Of a stretch of 64,000 nt of DNA, positions 43,727-51,798 are shown piece by piece. Below the pieces are notes generated by a model that did no database searches, was not told where the DNA came from, and saw only the letters and a program-made list of their open reading frames with translations. Origin of the DNA: Mycolicibacterium sp. P1-5. Its GTDB lineage: Bacteria > Actinomycetota > Actinomycetes > Mycobacteriales > Mycobacteriaceae. Both the position numbers and the translations under genes were made by a program. Location of the stretch: the NCBI RefSeq assembly GCF_008329565.1, contig NZ_NPKT01000013.1, positions 110,180-174,179 on the forward strand. Reading direction: 5' to 3'. The first letter of the stretch is position 1. Every line of letters starts with the position of its first letter.

Positions 43727-44914
43727 ATGCAAATCTCCATACGCTCACAACTCGTTGCGGGAACTGCCGCCGTTGTCGGCGCCAGCGCGATTGCAATGAC
43801 GCCAGTAACGCAGGCCAATCTCGCATTGCCGGACCTCCACGTGCCGTCAGTGAACCAGGTCGCGTTGGCCGGCTTCGACAGCCCGCTGTCGGAACTGATC
43901 GGCACGTTCAACTCCTTCAATCAGTGGCTGGCAAGTTCCGCGAACACCGCCCCCGACTACGTTGCCCTGGGCGGGATAACAAATGCGGTCGTTGCCGGCG
44001 GAGTGATCGCGGGTTACAGCTTCAAGTCGGTCGGCCTGCTCCCACAGGTGATCAAGGACCACCAGCCGATCCTGACCCAGGTCGGGCTGAACGGAGCCTC
44101 GTCCCTGGAGAACATGCTGAACGCCGGGACGACCGTCGGGCTGATCGCCAGCGAAGGGTTGTGGAACCTGCCGGGAGCCTTCGTGACGGCCACTCAGCAA
44201 GCGCTCGGCGGTGACATTCCGGGGGCTATCGCGACGTTGCGCAGCGCGATTCTGACTCCGTTCGCGACTGCCGGTCAGGTGATCCTGGACAGTGGAAATT
44301 ACATGTTGGACAACGCGGTCGCCCGGGGCACGGCCCTGCTGTCGGCCGTTCCAACGCTGGTAAACCTGGTGGTACAGAGCTCGATCGGACAAGCACAGGT
44401 GCTCGCCGGTGCGTTCAGTACCGTCGTTCAGAACGTGATCACCGGCATCACGAACGGCAATGCCGAGCAGGCGTGGAACGCCGCGGTCGACGGATTCTTG
44501 GGGCCGCGCGGCATTCCGGGGACGTTCCTGAACCTGACTGTCGGCGCCGGCGTGCAGACTGGCGCGGCCACGGTGGTGCCGAGCGTCCGCGGTGTCGTTC
44601 AAGCCGCGATCCACGGCGTCGCGGCCGCCTTGTCACAGACCGGTTCGGCCCCGGCGGTTCCGCCGCCCCCGGTTGCCGCCAAGACCGTATCCCCGACCGC
44701 GTCGGCACTCCGTGTCGCGGCCGTGGAGGAGTCGTCACCGGCCGCCGATAGCGGTTCTGGCAACTCCAAGCCAGGTAGCGGCGGTCCTTCCGCGACTGAT
44801 CACTTGAGCAGTGGCAACTCGAAGAGCGGCAGCGCTGGTAAGTCGGGTGCCAACAAGGGCGTCGCCGGCTCCAAGCGGGCAGCCAAAGCCTCGGCCGGCA
44901 ACTCCTCGGAGTAG
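43727..44914 (+). CDS. Secreted Ala/Gly/Val-rich protein of unknown function
   Basis: A 395-residue protein with a signal peptide (about residues 1-30), a hydrophobic helical body rich in Ala, Val and Gly, and a disordered C-terminal tail of Ser, Gly, Lys and Ala (from about 310). This resembles mycobacterial cell-envelope proteins but I do not recognise a named family. GGGAGGG precedes the ATG. TCTCAGGT direct repeats end 45 bp before the start, and the same box lies before the next gene. Confidence 0.78.
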   Translation: MQISIRSQLVAGTAAVVGASAIAMTPVTQANLALPDLHVPSVNQVALAGFDSPLSELIGTFNSFNQWLASSANTAPDYVALGGITNAVVAGGVIAGYSFKSVGLLPQVIKDHQPILTQVGLNGASSLENMLNAGTTVGLIASEGLWNLPGAFVTATQQALGGDIPGAIATLRSAILTPFATAGQVILDSGNYMLDNAVARGTALLSAVPTLVNLVVQSSIGQAQVLAGAFSTVVQNVITGITNGNAEQAWNAAVDGFLGPRGIPGTFLNLTVGAGVQTGAATVVPSVRGVVQAAIHGVAAALSQTGSAPAVPPPPVAAKTVSPTASALRVAAVEESSPAADSGSGNSKPGSGGPSATDHLSSGNSKSGSAGKSGANKGVAGSKRAAKASAGNSSE

Positions 44915-45028
44915 TCCGCGCCCAACGGGATGCCCCTCCTTTTCGCGGTCTGGGAAATGGAGGGGTATCCCTGCTTTCCCATTCGTCAAATTAACTCAAT
45001 TACTCGAATTTCAAATTGGGTCTTTTCC

Positions 45029-45057
45029 TCTAAGTTTCCTCTCAGGTATTCTTAAGT
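45029..45057 (+). promoter_or_regulatory. TCTCAGGT-type direct repeats upstream of the second secreted-protein gene
   Basis: TCTAAGTT (45029-45036), TCTCAGGT (45040-45047) and TCTTAAGT (45050-45057) occur with 11- and 10-bp periods, 37 bp before the GTG at 45094. The central copy is identical to the boxes at 43664-43682. This suggests one response regulator controls both genes. Confidence 0.55.
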
Positions 45058-45093
45058 CGGCAATATGGTCGGGGTCGCCTGGAGGGAGCCACG

Positions 45094-46293
45094 GTGCGAC
45101 GCGGGATTGGTGCGATCTTCACGACTGGAGTGGCCCTGATCGGCGCTACCGTCGTGGTCGTCAACCCGGTTTCGACGCCGCAGACGGATGTCCGCGTTCC
45201 TCCGGTGAAGCTCTCAGCCGACAGCAGAACATCGAACGCCGCGCTCGACCGGGCTCTGCTCGAGACGCTGACGCGAGATGCCGGTGACTCGAGTCCGGCG
45301 GACCCACTCAAGCGAGTGGTGGCCGGAGTCGTCACCAACGTCACGATGCTCAGTGGGCGAGCCGTGGACAACGCGTTCGTGAGCGACGTCCCCGGGAAAC
45401 CGGCGCCGAGTCGCATCCCCTCCCCACAGCCGTATGTACCGCCCAAGGCGGTCGCCGACCTCCTCAGCGGCAAGCCGGCCACTGTTTCATCAGCCAACGC
45501 TTCCCCGGTGGTCATCGAGGATCACGCCCTGCAGCACGCCGTGACCTCGGTGGCCGACTACGTCGGCTACGTCAGCGTGCAAGGCGTCGAAGCCACAGTC
45601 GCGGCCGCCCGGATCGCGGTCGCCAAGCCAAGATTGATCGCGGACACGCTGGCCGCGCTCACCGACGGTGACGTCGACTCGGCGATCAGCACCGCCCTGC
45701 GTACAGTGGCGGTGCCCGTCGGTCCGCCGTTGAAGATCGTCAAGGCGATCCGCACCGAGGTTCGTCAGCGGCTGACCGAGCTGGCTGACATCCTGCGGCG
45801 GCCCGTACAGCCTCGGCCGAATGCGACGTTGACGGTCACCCGGTCCGCGACCGTAGACGACGTGGCGTCGCTACGCCGCACGCTGAGTCACCGCCGGGGA
45901 TCGGCCGCAACGGCCAAGCCGGGCGCGTCCACCAAACCGGGCGCGTCCACCAAACCGGGCGCGTCCACCAAACCGGGGCCGTCGGCCAAGCAGGGGCCGT
46001 CGGCCGAGCCTGGGGCACCGACCGATCCGGCAGGCACCGACATCGCTGCCGACACCAACTCGACGCAGCCAGCCGTCAACGGAGCCACGGATCTCCGCAA
46101 CGGAAACAAGGCCGTGCCGCGCACCAAGGCTTCGCAGTCCCCGGTCCAGCAGCGCGCCGAGAATCCGGTCAACCAGGTCCGCACCTCGCTGGACCGGTTC
46201 GCCGACACCCTTCGTAAGGCACTCACTCCGCATCAGCCGTCTGCGCACAACGACGCCACACCGGCACCGGCACCGGCACCAGACGCCTCGTAA
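45094..46293 (+). CDS. Secreted Pro/Ala/Thr-rich protein with KPGAST repeats
   Basis: A 399-residue protein with an N-terminal hydrophobic signal (GAIFTTGVALIGATVVVV), a helical middle (about 100-245) and a long disordered tail with five KPGAST-like hexapeptides. GGAGGGAG precedes the GTG. Design and promoter boxes resemble the preceding gene, though the sequences are not obviously homologous. Probably a cell-wall or extracellular protein; function unknown. Confidence 0.72.
   Translation: MRRGIGAIFTTGVALIGATVVVVNPVSTPQTDVRVPPVKLSADSRTSNAALDRALLETLTRDAGDSSPADPLKRVVAGVVTNVTMLSGRAVDNAFVSDVPGKPAPSRIPSPQPYVPPKAVADLLSGKPATVSSANASPVVIEDHALQHAVTSVADYVGYVSVQGVEATVAAARIAVAKPRLIADTLAALTDGDVDSAISTALRTVAVPVGPPLKIVKAIRTEVRQRLTELADILRRPVQPRPNATLTVTRSATVDDVASLRRTLSHRRGSAATAKPGASTKPGASTKPGASTKPGPSAKQGPSAEPGAPTDPAGTDIAADTNSTQPAVNGATDLRNGNKAVPRTKASQSPVQQRAENPVNQVRTSLDRFADTLRKALTPHQPSAHNDATPAPAPAPDAS
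45916..46005 (+). repeat. 18-bp coding tandem repeat, five units
   Basis: Five in-frame 18-bp units encode KPGAST-like hexapeptides. Units 2 and 3 (45934-45951, 45952-45969) are identical and unit 1 differs by one base; units 4 and 5 are diverged. It is a likely site of length variation between strains. Confidence 0.8.
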
Positions 46294-46329
46294 CTTGGCT
46301 GCTGCCGTGGCAGTGGCAGAATTCGCGGA

Positions 46330-46803
46330 ATGCGGATGTCAGCGAAGGCGGAGTACGCCGTCCGCGCCATGATCCAGCTCGCGACCGTCGACACGGGTGC
46401 GCTGGTCAAGACCGAGGACCTGGCCAAGGCGCAGGGTATCCCAGCGCAATTCCTGGTCGACATTCTTTCTGATCTGCGCACCGACCGGCTGGTGCGCAGT
46501 CACCGCGGCCGCGACGGGGGCTACGAGCTGGGCCGAGCGGCCGCCGACATCAGCATCGCCGACGTTTTGCGTTGTATCGATGGGCCATTGGCCAGCGTGC
46601 GTGACATCGGCCTGGGTGACCTGCCCTACAGCGGGCCCACGGCGGCACTGACCGATGTGTGGCGGGCGCTGCGTGCCAGCATGCGCTCGGTGTTGGAGGA
46701 GACCAGCCTGGCCGACGTGGCGAGCGGACAACTGCCCGGCCACGTTGCCGATCTGGCCCGCGACTACCTGAAACAGGAGGACCGGCGCGGGCACAGTGGC
46801 TAG
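46330..46803 (+). CDS. Rrf2-family transcriptional regulator
   Basis: A 157-residue winged-helix regulator (AEYAVRAMIQLA at the N-terminus; LRTDRLVRSHRGRDGGYEL recognition and wing). It has a single cysteine, C82, so it lacks the three-cysteine iron-sulfur site of IscR or NsrR and is closer to the CymR type, which controls sulfur metabolism in firmicutes. Its place near the cys genes (Rv1287 in M. tuberculosis) makes sulfur-related control plausible but unproven. It shares a CTAG stop with the convergent VOC gene. Confidence 0.88.
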   Translation: MRMSAKAEYAVRAMIQLATVDTGALVKTEDLAKAQGIPAQFLVDILSDLRTDRLVRSHRGRDGGYELGRAAADISIADVLRCIDGPLASVRDIGLGDLPYSGPTAALTDVWRALRASMRSVLEETSLADVASGQLPGHVADLARDYLKQEDRRGHSG

Positions 46804-47192
46804 CCGGCTCCGGATCCGTACGGCCGGGTGATGATTTCCAGGTAGTGGCCTGCCGGGTCGCGGAAGTACACGCCGCGGCCGCCGTCGTTGTGGTTGATTT
46901 CGCCAGGCCGCGCGGCGCGGGGGTCAGCCCAGTGCGGCAGCCCTCGGTCGGAAATCTTTCCGTAGATCGCGTCGAAGTCGTTCTCGGACACCAGAAAGGC
47001 GTAGTGCTGCGGGTGAATCGGTTCATCGGCCGGTACGTCGGCGAAGTCGAGGGACAGGCCGTGGTCGAGAGTGACCACAAGGAAATGGCCGAACGGCACC
47101 GCATCCGGTAGCCCGAAGAGCTCGGTCAGGAACCGAGCCGACTTCTGCTCGTCGTGTGCGGCGACGATGGTGTGGTTCAGTGCAATTGCCAT
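46800..47192 (-). CDS. VOC-family protein (glyoxalase/bleomycin-resistance fold)
   Basis: A 130-residue single-domain VOC protein with paired beta-alpha-beta modules. Likely metal ligands are H7 (LNHTIV), a histidine in HPQHYAFLV, and E in GHYLEIITRP. Reaction unknown. AAAGG directly precedes the ATG. Stops of this gene and the Rrf2 gene lie in one CTAG (46800-46803). Confidence 0.85.
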   Translation of the reverse strand: MAIALNHTIVAAHDEQKSARFLTELFGLPDAVPFGHFLVVTLDHGLSLDFADVPADEPIHPQHYAFLVSENDFDAIYGKISDRGLPHWADPRAARPGEINHNDGGRGVYFRDPAGHYLEIITRPYGSGAG

Positions 47193-47284
47193 TACCTTTG
47201 CCAGTCAAGCACTTTCGCCCCGGCCCTGCAATGAACGTCCGCTTGCCCGATCACGGTTTTTCCATGCCGTACCGTCTGTGAGTT

Positions 47285-48409
47285 ATGGCAACGCCGCAGA
47301 CCCGGGTCGAAAAGCTGGGCAACCTCGGGCCCAACTGGTTCGCATCCGTCATGGGCACCGGAATCGTCGCGACCGCGGGCGCGACGCTGCCGGTCCACAT
47401 CCCGGGACTCCGAGGCTTCGCCGAGATCGTCTGGGTGATCGCCACCGCATTGCTCGTCGTGCTGATCGCGATCGTCGGCCTGCACTGGCTGCGCCATCCG
47501 ACGGTCGCCCGCACCCACGCCCGCAATCCGCAGATGGCGCACTTCTACGGCGCGGCCCCGATGGCGCTGTTGACGGTCGGCGCCGGCGCGGTACTGGTCG
47601 GTCGCGATCTCATCGGCAATCGGCTCGCCATCGACCTGGACTGGATGCTGTGGACGGCCGGCACCATCGGTGGGCTGTTCACCGCGGTGAGCATTCCGTT
47701 CCTCATGTTCACCCAGCACAACGTCGAACCCGATGCCGCATTCGGCGGTTGGCTGATGCCGGTGGTCCCGCCGATGGTCTCGGCGGCGACGGGCGCCCTG
47801 CTCATCCCGCACATGGTGCCGGGCACCGGTCGCACCACCATGCTGTACGGCTGTTACGCGATGTTCGGACTCTCGCTGTTAGCCGCGTTCATCATCACCA
47901 CCATGATCTGGAGCCGGCTGGTGCTCTACGGAACATCCGGCACGGCGCGGGTGCCCACGCTGTGGATCGTGCTCGGTCCTATCGGCCAATCCATCACCGC
48001 CGCAGGGCTTCTCGGGTATGTCGCTCCGCTCGCTGTGGAGCACGAACTGGCCGAGGACCTGAATGCGTTTGCGGTGATCTTCGGTGTGCCGGTGTGGGGT
48101 TTCGCGGTGCTCTGGATCGCGCTGGCCACCTCGCTGACGATCCGCACCTTGCGACGCGGCATGCCATTCGCGCTGACGTGGTGGAGCCTGACCTTCCCGG
48201 TGGGCACGTTCGTCACGGGCACCACGCAGCTGGCCGTCCACACCAACCTGCCGGCCTTCAAGGTCGCGGCGGGGCTCGCCTACGTCGGGCTGTTGAGCAC
48301 GTGGCTTCTGGTCGCGGCGCGTACTGCCCGAGGAAGTCTGCGCGGGAACCTGCTCAACCCGCCACCGGCTGCCGGGCCGATCAAGGCACACAAGGATCCC
48401 GTCAAGTAA
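47285..48409 (+). CDS. TDT-family (TehA/SLAC1-like) transporter
   Basis: A 374-residue membrane protein with about ten hydrophobic helices, beginning NLGPNWFASVMGTGIVA, which is typical of the tellurite-resistance/dicarboxylate transporter family (malate transporters and SLAC1 anion channels). It may carry organic acids or small anions. It is followed by a hairpin in the convergent gap with a VOC gene. The substrate is not known; the neighbouring lactate-monooxygenase-like gene hints at monocarboxylates, weakly. Confidence 0.88.
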   Translation: MATPQTRVEKLGNLGPNWFASVMGTGIVATAGATLPVHIPGLRGFAEIVWVIATALLVVLIAIVGLHWLRHPTVARTHARNPQMAHFYGAAPMALLTVGAGAVLVGRDLIGNRLAIDLDWMLWTAGTIGGLFTAVSIPFLMFTQHNVEPDAAFGGWLMPVVPPMVSAATGALLIPHMVPGTGRTTMLYGCYAMFGLSLLAAFIITTMIWSRLVLYGTSGTARVPTLWIVLGPIGQSITAAGLLGYVAPLAVEHELAEDLNAFAVIFGVPVWGFAVLWIALATSLTIRTLRRGMPFALTWWSLTFPVGTFVTGTTQLAVHTNLPAFKVAAGLAYVGLLSTWLLVAARTARGSLRGNLLNPPPAAGPIKAHKDPVK

Positions 48410-48420
48410 GTCGCCCAAAC

Positions 48421-48465
48421 CGACGTTTCGCCGAACAACTTCAAGTAGAACCCGACAAAACGTCG
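48421..48465. terminator. Possible bidirectional hairpin between convergent genes
   Basis: CGACGTTT at 48421-48428 pairs perfectly with AAACGTCG at 48458-48465. The long 29-nt loop and lack of a U-tract make it a weak intrinsic terminator. The left 13 bp (AACCGACGTTTCG) recur at 49857-49869 at the end of the next plus-strand gene, so this may instead be a degenerate repeat. Confidence 0.3.
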
Positions 48466-48481
48466 ATCTCGCCGGCGGCCG

Positions 48482-48895
48482 CTACTTGCGGGCGGTCAAC
48501 TCCAAGGCGATGTTGTCGGGATCGCGGAACTCCAGGATGTAGGACGGCCCGATGTCCTTGATCGGCTCGTGTGCGATGCCGAGTGAGTCGAGGTGGGCGG
48601 CCGCCTGCTCCAGGTCGTCGACGCTGGGGAGGTTGAAAGCCAAATGGTCGAGGCCGACCCGGTCCTCGTCGAAGGCACCGGTACCGGTCGGTCGCAGGCC
48701 GATCAGGTTGTCACCGATGTTGTAGATGACCCCGCCGAACAGGAATGAAAGCTGCTCGCGGGTCGCGTCGTCGGCGTTCGGCGGCAACTCGGCCAACACC
48801 GGCCAGCCGAACACGCGGTCGTAGAACCGGCGCGAGGTGGCGATGTCGGTGACAGTCAGCCGGACGTGGGCGATGGCAGAAGTGGCGATCGGCAT
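48482..48895 (-). CDS. VOC-family protein
   Basis: A 137-residue glyoxalase-fold protein with VRLTVTDIATSRRFYDRVFGW at the N-terminus, histidine in GLDHLAFNL and the terminal glutamate in DPDNIALEL as likely metal ligands. Function unknown. The ATG at 48895 is preferred; ATG 48904, three codons earlier, is possible. Divergent from the next LLM gene. Confidence 0.85.
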   Translation of the reverse strand: MPIATSAIAHVRLTVTDIATSRRFYDRVFGWPVLAELPPNADDATREQLSFLFGGVIYNIGDNLIGLRPTGTGAFDEDRVGLDHLAFNLPSVDDLEQAAAHLDSLGIAHEPIKDIGPSYILEFRDPDNIALELTARK

Positions 48896-48961
48896 GTGGT
48901 CCATCCTGTCAGTAGGACAGATCGGCGCAGGCCTCACGTGCGCCGTGCCAGAATCGCGAGC

Positions 48962-49876
48962 GTGCAGATTGGCATGACATTGCCGGTGATGGAGCCGGAC
49001 GTCGACGCGGACATCCTCAAGCGCTGGGCGCGTGCGACCGACGAGGGGCCGTTCTCCTCGCTGTGCTGGGGGGAGCGGATCGCCTTCGGCAACCCCGACT
49101 CCCTGACCTTGCTGGGTGCGCTGTCCGGCTGGACCGAACGGGTGCCGCTGGTGGCCACGGTCGTCGTGCCCCAGTTGCACGATCCGGTGATGCTGGCGAA
49201 GGGACTCGCCACCGGTGACCTGCTCTGCGGCGGGCGGCTGACCGTCGGTTTCGGGGTGGGTGGCCGCCACGAGGACTACCGCGCCGTCGGCGCCGACCCG
49301 AAGACGCAAACCATGCGGGACATGGCTGAGCGGGTGGCGATCATGAAGCAGGTCTGGGCAGGGGAGAAGATCACCGAATCGGTGTTGCCCGTCGGGCCAC
49401 GGCCCGCCCGCGACGGCGGCCCGCGGCTACTGGTCGGCACCACGGGGCCCAAGACGATTCGCAGTGCAGCGCAGTGGGCTGACGGCCTGGCTGGTATCTC
49501 AATGGACCTCGACCTCGACAAGGAGGCCGCGCTGTTCGACGTTGCCCGCGATGCGTGGGCCGCCGCGGGTAAGCCCAAACCCCATCTGGCGACGTCATTT
49601 TGGTTCGCGCTCGGTGAAGGGGATGCGCCCCGCGAACAAGTGATCCGGCACCTGCGCCACTACATGAACTGGATTCCGCGGGAGATTGTCGACGTAATCG
49701 CACCCACCAGCGGATGGGCCGGCACCGAGGAGGAGCTCGTATCGGTGCTGCGCAGGTTCGCCGAGATCGGCACCGACGAGGTGCATCTCATCCCGACCAG
49801 TTCCGACATCGACCAGTTGCGCCGTGTGGCGGAACTCGTCGGTGATGTATCCGCCCGAACCGACGTTTCGGGGTAG
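48962..49876 (+). CDS. LLM-class F420-dependent oxidoreductase
   Basis: A 304-residue luciferase-like protein: FGVGGRHEDYRAVG and LLVGTTGPKTIRSAAQWADG are typical of mycobacterial F420-dependent members of this class. Substrate unknown. The GTG start is inferred; CAGAAT seven bases upstream could be a -10 of a leaderless transcript. Its last codons coincide with a short sequence repeated from 48419-48431. Confidence 0.85.
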   Translation: MQIGMTLPVMEPDVDADILKRWARATDEGPFSSLCWGERIAFGNPDSLTLLGALSGWTERVPLVATVVVPQLHDPVMLAKGLATGDLLCGGRLTVGFGVGGRHEDYRAVGADPKTQTMRDMAERVAIMKQVWAGEKITESVLPVGPRPARDGGPRLLVGTTGPKTIRSAAQWADGLAGISMDLDLDKEAALFDVARDAWAAAGKPKPHLATSFWFALGEGDAPREQVIRHLRHYMNWIPREIVDVIAPTSGWAGTEEELVSVLRRFAEIGTDEVHLIPTSSDIDQLRRVAELVGDVSARTDVSG

Positions 49877-49946
49877 TACTACGAGTGGAACTCGCCACTA
49901 TCTCGATGTCGGTGTCGATGTCGATGTCGAGCCAGAAGGATGTGCC

Positions 49947-51116
49947 ATGACCCAGCCGTACGGCAACTACCAGCTCGAGATCTACTTCCAGGGGCTCACC
50001 GGTACCTTGCCCAGTCTGCCCATGTCATTCGAGGAACTGGAATCGCGTGCTGCTCAGGTATTTTCACCGTCACTCTGGTCATACGTGGCGGGCGGTGCCG
50101 GCGACGAACGCACCCAACGGTCCAATGTCACCGCGTTCGAGCAGTGGGGACTGATACCGCGGATGCTGGTGGGTGCTACCGAGCGTGACCTCTCGGTCGA
50201 GCTGTGGGGGCGGCGCTGGCCCGCACCGGTGTTCATGGCACCGATCGGGGTGATGGGGCTGTGCACCCAGGACCAGCACGGCGATCTCGCGGCCGCGCGG
50301 GCGGCCGCAGTCACCGGAGTACCGATGTGTGTCTCGACGCTGACGATGGATCCCATGGAGAATGTTGCCGCCGAATTCGGCGATACGCCGGGTCTTTTCC
50401 AGTTGTACACACCTACCGACCGTGAGCTGGCGGAAAGCTTCGTGCACCGGGCCGAAGCCGCCGGTTACACCGGCATCGTCGTGACCCTGGACACTTGGGT
50501 GCCCGGGTGGAGGCCGCGTGATCTCAGCACCGCCAACTTCCCGCAGCTGCGCGGCAAGTGTCTGTCCAACTACATCAGCGACCCGGTGTTTCGCGCCAAG
50601 ACCGACGCCGACATCGACGCCGACCCGCGCAATGCGGTGATGGCGTGGGTCAGCACCTTCGGAAACTGTTTGAGCTGGAACGACTTACCGTGGCTGCGGT
50701 CGTTGACGTCATTACCGTTGATTCTCAAGGGAATCTGCCACCCCGATGATGCCCGCCGTGCGATCGACGCCGGCGTCGACGGCATCTACTGCTCCAACCA
50801 CGGCGGTCGGCAAGCCAACGGCGGCCTTCCGGCGCTGGACTGCCTGCCCGACGTCGTGGCCGCCGCAGGTGATGTGCCGGTGCTGTTCGACTCGGGAATC
50901 CGTTCCGGCGCCGACATCGTCAAGGCCTTGGCCATGGGCGCCAGGGCGGTCGGCATCGGCCGGCCCTACGCCTACGGTGCGGCGCTGGCCGGCACCGACG
51001 GAATCGTGCATGTACTGCGCTCGCTGCTGGCTGAGGCCGATCTGATCATGGGCATCGACGGTTACCGGACCCTGGCCGATCTGACGCCCGACTCGCTGCG
51101 GCCCGTGCGACAGTAA
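49947..51116 (+). CDS. FMN-dependent alpha-hydroxy-acid oxidase, lactate 2-monooxygenase-like
   Basis: A 389-residue flavoenzyme very close in layout to M. smegmatis lactate 2-monooxygenase: SYVAGGAGDERTQR near 65, APIGVMGLC, the lysine of LILKGI and the active-site histidine and arginine in CSNHGGRQANGGLPALDCLP. It would convert L-lactate to acetate, CO2 and water, or oxidise a related hydroxy acid. AGAAGGA precedes the ATG. Four bases separate it from the next gene, so they are co-transcribed. Confidence 0.9.
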   Translation: MTQPYGNYQLEIYFQGLTGTLPSLPMSFEELESRAAQVFSPSLWSYVAGGAGDERTQRSNVTAFEQWGLIPRMLVGATERDLSVELWGRRWPAPVFMAPIGVMGLCTQDQHGDLAAARAAAVTGVPMCVSTLTMDPMENVAAEFGDTPGLFQLYTPTDRELAESFVHRAEAAGYTGIVVTLDTWVPGWRPRDLSTANFPQLRGKCLSNYISDPVFRAKTDADIDADPRNAVMAWVSTFGNCLSWNDLPWLRSLTSLPLILKGICHPDDARRAIDAGVDGIYCSNHGGRQANGGLPALDCLPDVVAAAGDVPVLFDSGIRSGADIVKALAMGARAVGIGRPYAYGAALAGTDGIVHVLRSLLAEADLIMGIDGYRTLADLTPDSLRPVRQ

Positions 51117-51120
51117 GCTT

Positions 51121-51798
51121 ATGCCGCAACCGTCGACCAGGGTCAGTCGCCTGCCGGAGAAGCAGAACACCGAACGCTCGCGGCTCGACGAGCTGCTTGA
51201 TACGACTCCGCTTGCCACCGTCGCGCTGATTCGCGAGGGGCATCCGGTGATCTTTCCGATCGGCTTCGCCCGCATCGGTGACGAACTGGTGATCCACGGC
51301 TCGACGGGCTCACCGTGGCTGCGTCAGCTCGCAGGGGGCGCGGAGGCCGCGGTTTCGGTCACCGTCCTTGATGGAGTTCTGGTGGCGCGCAGTGGTTTTG
51401 AATCGTCCTTCCAATTTCGGAGTGCCGCGCTGTTCGGAAGCTTCGAGCCGATCGAGGAATCAGACAAGGTCCGCTACCTCGAAGCCCTGACCGACACCTT
51501 CATCCCCGGCCGGGTGGCGGAGCTGCGCGCGAGCTCGAGCAAAGAGCTCGCCGCGACCATGGTGCTGCGGCTGACGATCACCGACGAGAACTGGTCATTG
51601 AAGATCGGCGACGGCTGGCCCGAGGACGGCGAGGACGACGTCGCCGCCGGAGCGTGGGCCGGCGTGGTCCCGCTTACCACGGTCTACGGCGAGCCGTGCC
51701 CGGCACCGGACTGCGAACCCGGCACCCGGGTGCCGCCGTCGGTCAGGGCGATGTCTGGTGAGCTGTCGAACCGGCGGGGGAGAGAGCTTCGTCGATAA
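51121..51798 (+). CDS. Pyridoxamine 5'-phosphate oxidase-like flavin-binding protein
   Basis: A 225-residue split-barrel protein of the flavin-nucleotide-binding / PPOX class (LATVALIREGHPVIFPIGFARIG; later LRLTITDENWSLKIGDGWPEDG). It may bind FMN, F420 or haem. Follows the lactate-monooxygenase-like gene by four bases. The last 56 bp overlap the end of the convergent MFS gene. Confidence 0.85.
   Translation: MPQPSTRVSRLPEKQNTERSRLDELLDTTPLATVALIREGHPVIFPIGFARIGDELVIHGSTGSPWLRQLAGGAEAAVSVTVLDGVLVARSGFESSFQFRSAALFGSFEPIEESDKVRYLEALTDTFIPGRVAELRASSSKELAATMVLRLTITDENWSLKIGDGWPEDGEDDVAAGAWAGVVPLTTVYGEPCPAPDCEPGTRVPPSVRAMSGELSNRRGRELRR

Noticed and set aside
45916..46005. Regular 18-bp repeats considered as a CRISPR or VNTR array.
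   Set aside because: They are in-frame hexapeptide repeats inside a coding region with no spacers; annotated as a coding tandem repeat.
47071..48561. A 496-codon plus-strand frame overlapping the TDT transporter.
   Set aside because: It is an out-of-frame reading of the transporter; His/Arg-rich, no domain.
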